Assembly: GCF_014204545.1 (NCBI RefSeq)
Contig: NZ_JACHLJ010000002.1
Location: forward strand, 681,529-745,528
DNA: 64,000 bases
Direction: 5' to 3'
From: Brevundimonas vesicularis
Lineage (GTDB): Bacteria > Pseudomonadota > Alphaproteobacteria > Caulobacterales > Caulobacteraceae
Shown piece after piece: positions 63,632 through 64,000 of the stretch. The notes beneath the pieces are model-generated. The model did no database searches. It had not been told where the DNA came from and worked only from the letters and a program-made list of their open reading frames with translations. Positions within the stretch are counted from its first letter, which is position 1. The number at the start of each line of letters is the position of its first letter. Made by a program: the position numbers and the translations under genes.

Positions 63632-63905
63632 TCCTGAAGCCCGCTGTTGAGGACGATCGCATAAAGACCAACCCCTTCTTGGGGCTGAAAAAGCTGGCTC
63701 CGCCCCATGACGCTGATGAGGTGAACGTTGCCTGGACAGACGAGGAAGTGGACGCGTTCATCGCGCTGGCCCTGGAGCGCAACATGCCGGGTCTGGCCCG
63801 TGCCGTGGCTCGAGGGCGCTGGGGCGGCTTCCGTCGGGGTACTGTACTATCTGCAACATCCCGCTGAGCGCTCGGATCATCGCGCAAGATGACGACGGTT
63901 TGGCC
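63631..63905 (+). pseudogene. Fragment of a tyrosine-recombinase (site-specific integrase) gene
   Basis: From 63631 the plus strand reads VLKPAVEDDRIKTNPFLGLK, then WTDEEVDAFIALALERNMPG and ARGRWGGFRRGT. This is the end of the core-binding domain and the start of the catalytic domain of a tyrosine recombinase; the RRG segment carries the first catalytic Arg region. A 5-bp tandem duplication (GTACT GTACT at 63839-63848) shifts the frame. Beyond it a second frame continues ICNIPLSARIIAQDDDGL, as in related integrases. Both ends are lost: the left to the IS5 remnant, the right to an IS3-family insertion. Confidence 0.75.
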
Positions 63906-64000
63906 TGACGTGACCCCCTGAAACTCCTCCAGGAATAGCTAGAGTCCGCCCAACGAAGGACGGACAGAATGAAGCGATCAAGGTTCACGGAAGAGCAAAT
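63906..64000 (+). mobile_element. Left end of an IS3-family insertion sequence (continues beyond the window)
   Basis: The sequence TGACGTGACCCCCTGAAAC at 63906 resembles IS3-family (IS407-like) terminal inverted repeats. It is followed by a leader and the first codons of an IS3 orfA. The element interrupts the integrase fragment. The right end is outside the window. Confidence 0.75.
63969..64000 (+). CDS. IS3-family transposase OrfA, first codons only
   Basis: An ATG at 63969 opens MKRSRFTEEQ, the almost invariant start of IS3-family (IS407/IS2-like) OrfA proteins, which carry a helix-turn-helix for binding the element's ends. Only ten codons are inside the window, so integrity cannot be judged. 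A GGACAG ribosome-like site precedes it. Confidence 0.75.
   Translation, partial: MKRSRFTEEQ

Noticed and set aside
1..64000. CRISPR arrays, rRNA genes or complete tRNA genes
   Set aside because: No regularly spaced direct repeats of CRISPR size and no rRNA-like sequence were noticed; the only tRNA-like sequence is the 3' half at 59438-59487.

Overview
The window is high-G+C chromosomal DNA from an alphaproteobacterium. The gene set (UbiG, NDUFA9-like reductase, two-lipoyl-domain OdhB, PtsP, TadE/TadG, many TonB-type and YMGG/PEGA envelope proteins) suggests the Caulobacteraceae, most likely a Brevundimonas-like organism. That placement is inferred from recognised protein families and was not computed.

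Positions 1 to about 55.7 kb are ordinary, tightly packed core genome. In order they hold: the 5' part of pgi; a small secreted protein; recQ; an NDUFA9-like reductase; a DUF488 protein; an M1 aminopeptidase lipoprotein; a Bcr/CflA-type efflux pump; AMP nucleosidase; a metallophosphoesterase/diacylglycerol-kinase pair; small envelope lipoproteins; a DsbD-like reductase; an alpha/beta hydrolase; enoyl-CoA hydratase; mutM; an OPT transporter; ubiG divergent from lysC; ptsP; a RodZ-like protein; ispG; an Rrf2-TauE/SafE operon; prfA; and a GST. The TCA block sucC-sucD-(terminator)-sucA-sucB follows on the minus strand. Next come a TonB receptor/Spinster-type MFS/TetR uptake module, a LytTR membrane regulator, a solitary C5 DNA methyltransferase, the ydbH-ynbE-ydbL envelope operon, an M23 peptidase and a tadG/tadE pair. 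Several intergenic spaces carry long palindromic repeat elements, and five clear rho-independent terminators are visible.

From about 55.7 kb to the end the character changes. G+C looks lower and genes are sparser or broken. There are four consecutive stand-alone receiver-domain response regulators, then a frameshifted AbiJ-N-terminal-like (putative abortive-infection) pseudogene. After it lies the 3' half of a tRNA-Arg gene, which looks like an attachment-site copy. An IS5-family (IS427-like) element with two frameshifts has truncated a DUF892/YciE-type gene. A small stress/envelope cluster follows (TM-helix mechanosensitive-channel homologue, OmpA-like protein, DUF3597 protein, hypothetical). 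The window ends with a second, truncated IS5 copy fused to a decayed tyrosine-recombinase gene, itself cut by an IS3-family element that runs off the edge.

The tRNA-Arg fragment at 59.44 kb and the integrase remnant at 63.63 kb are best read together as the two ends of a decaying integrative element. Its missing end, an intact tRNA-Arg, is predicted just beyond the window. The other most unusual local signal is a short non-coding stretch at 47.66-47.81 kb. It contains two related three-arm repeats whose arm sequences differ in a compensatory way.
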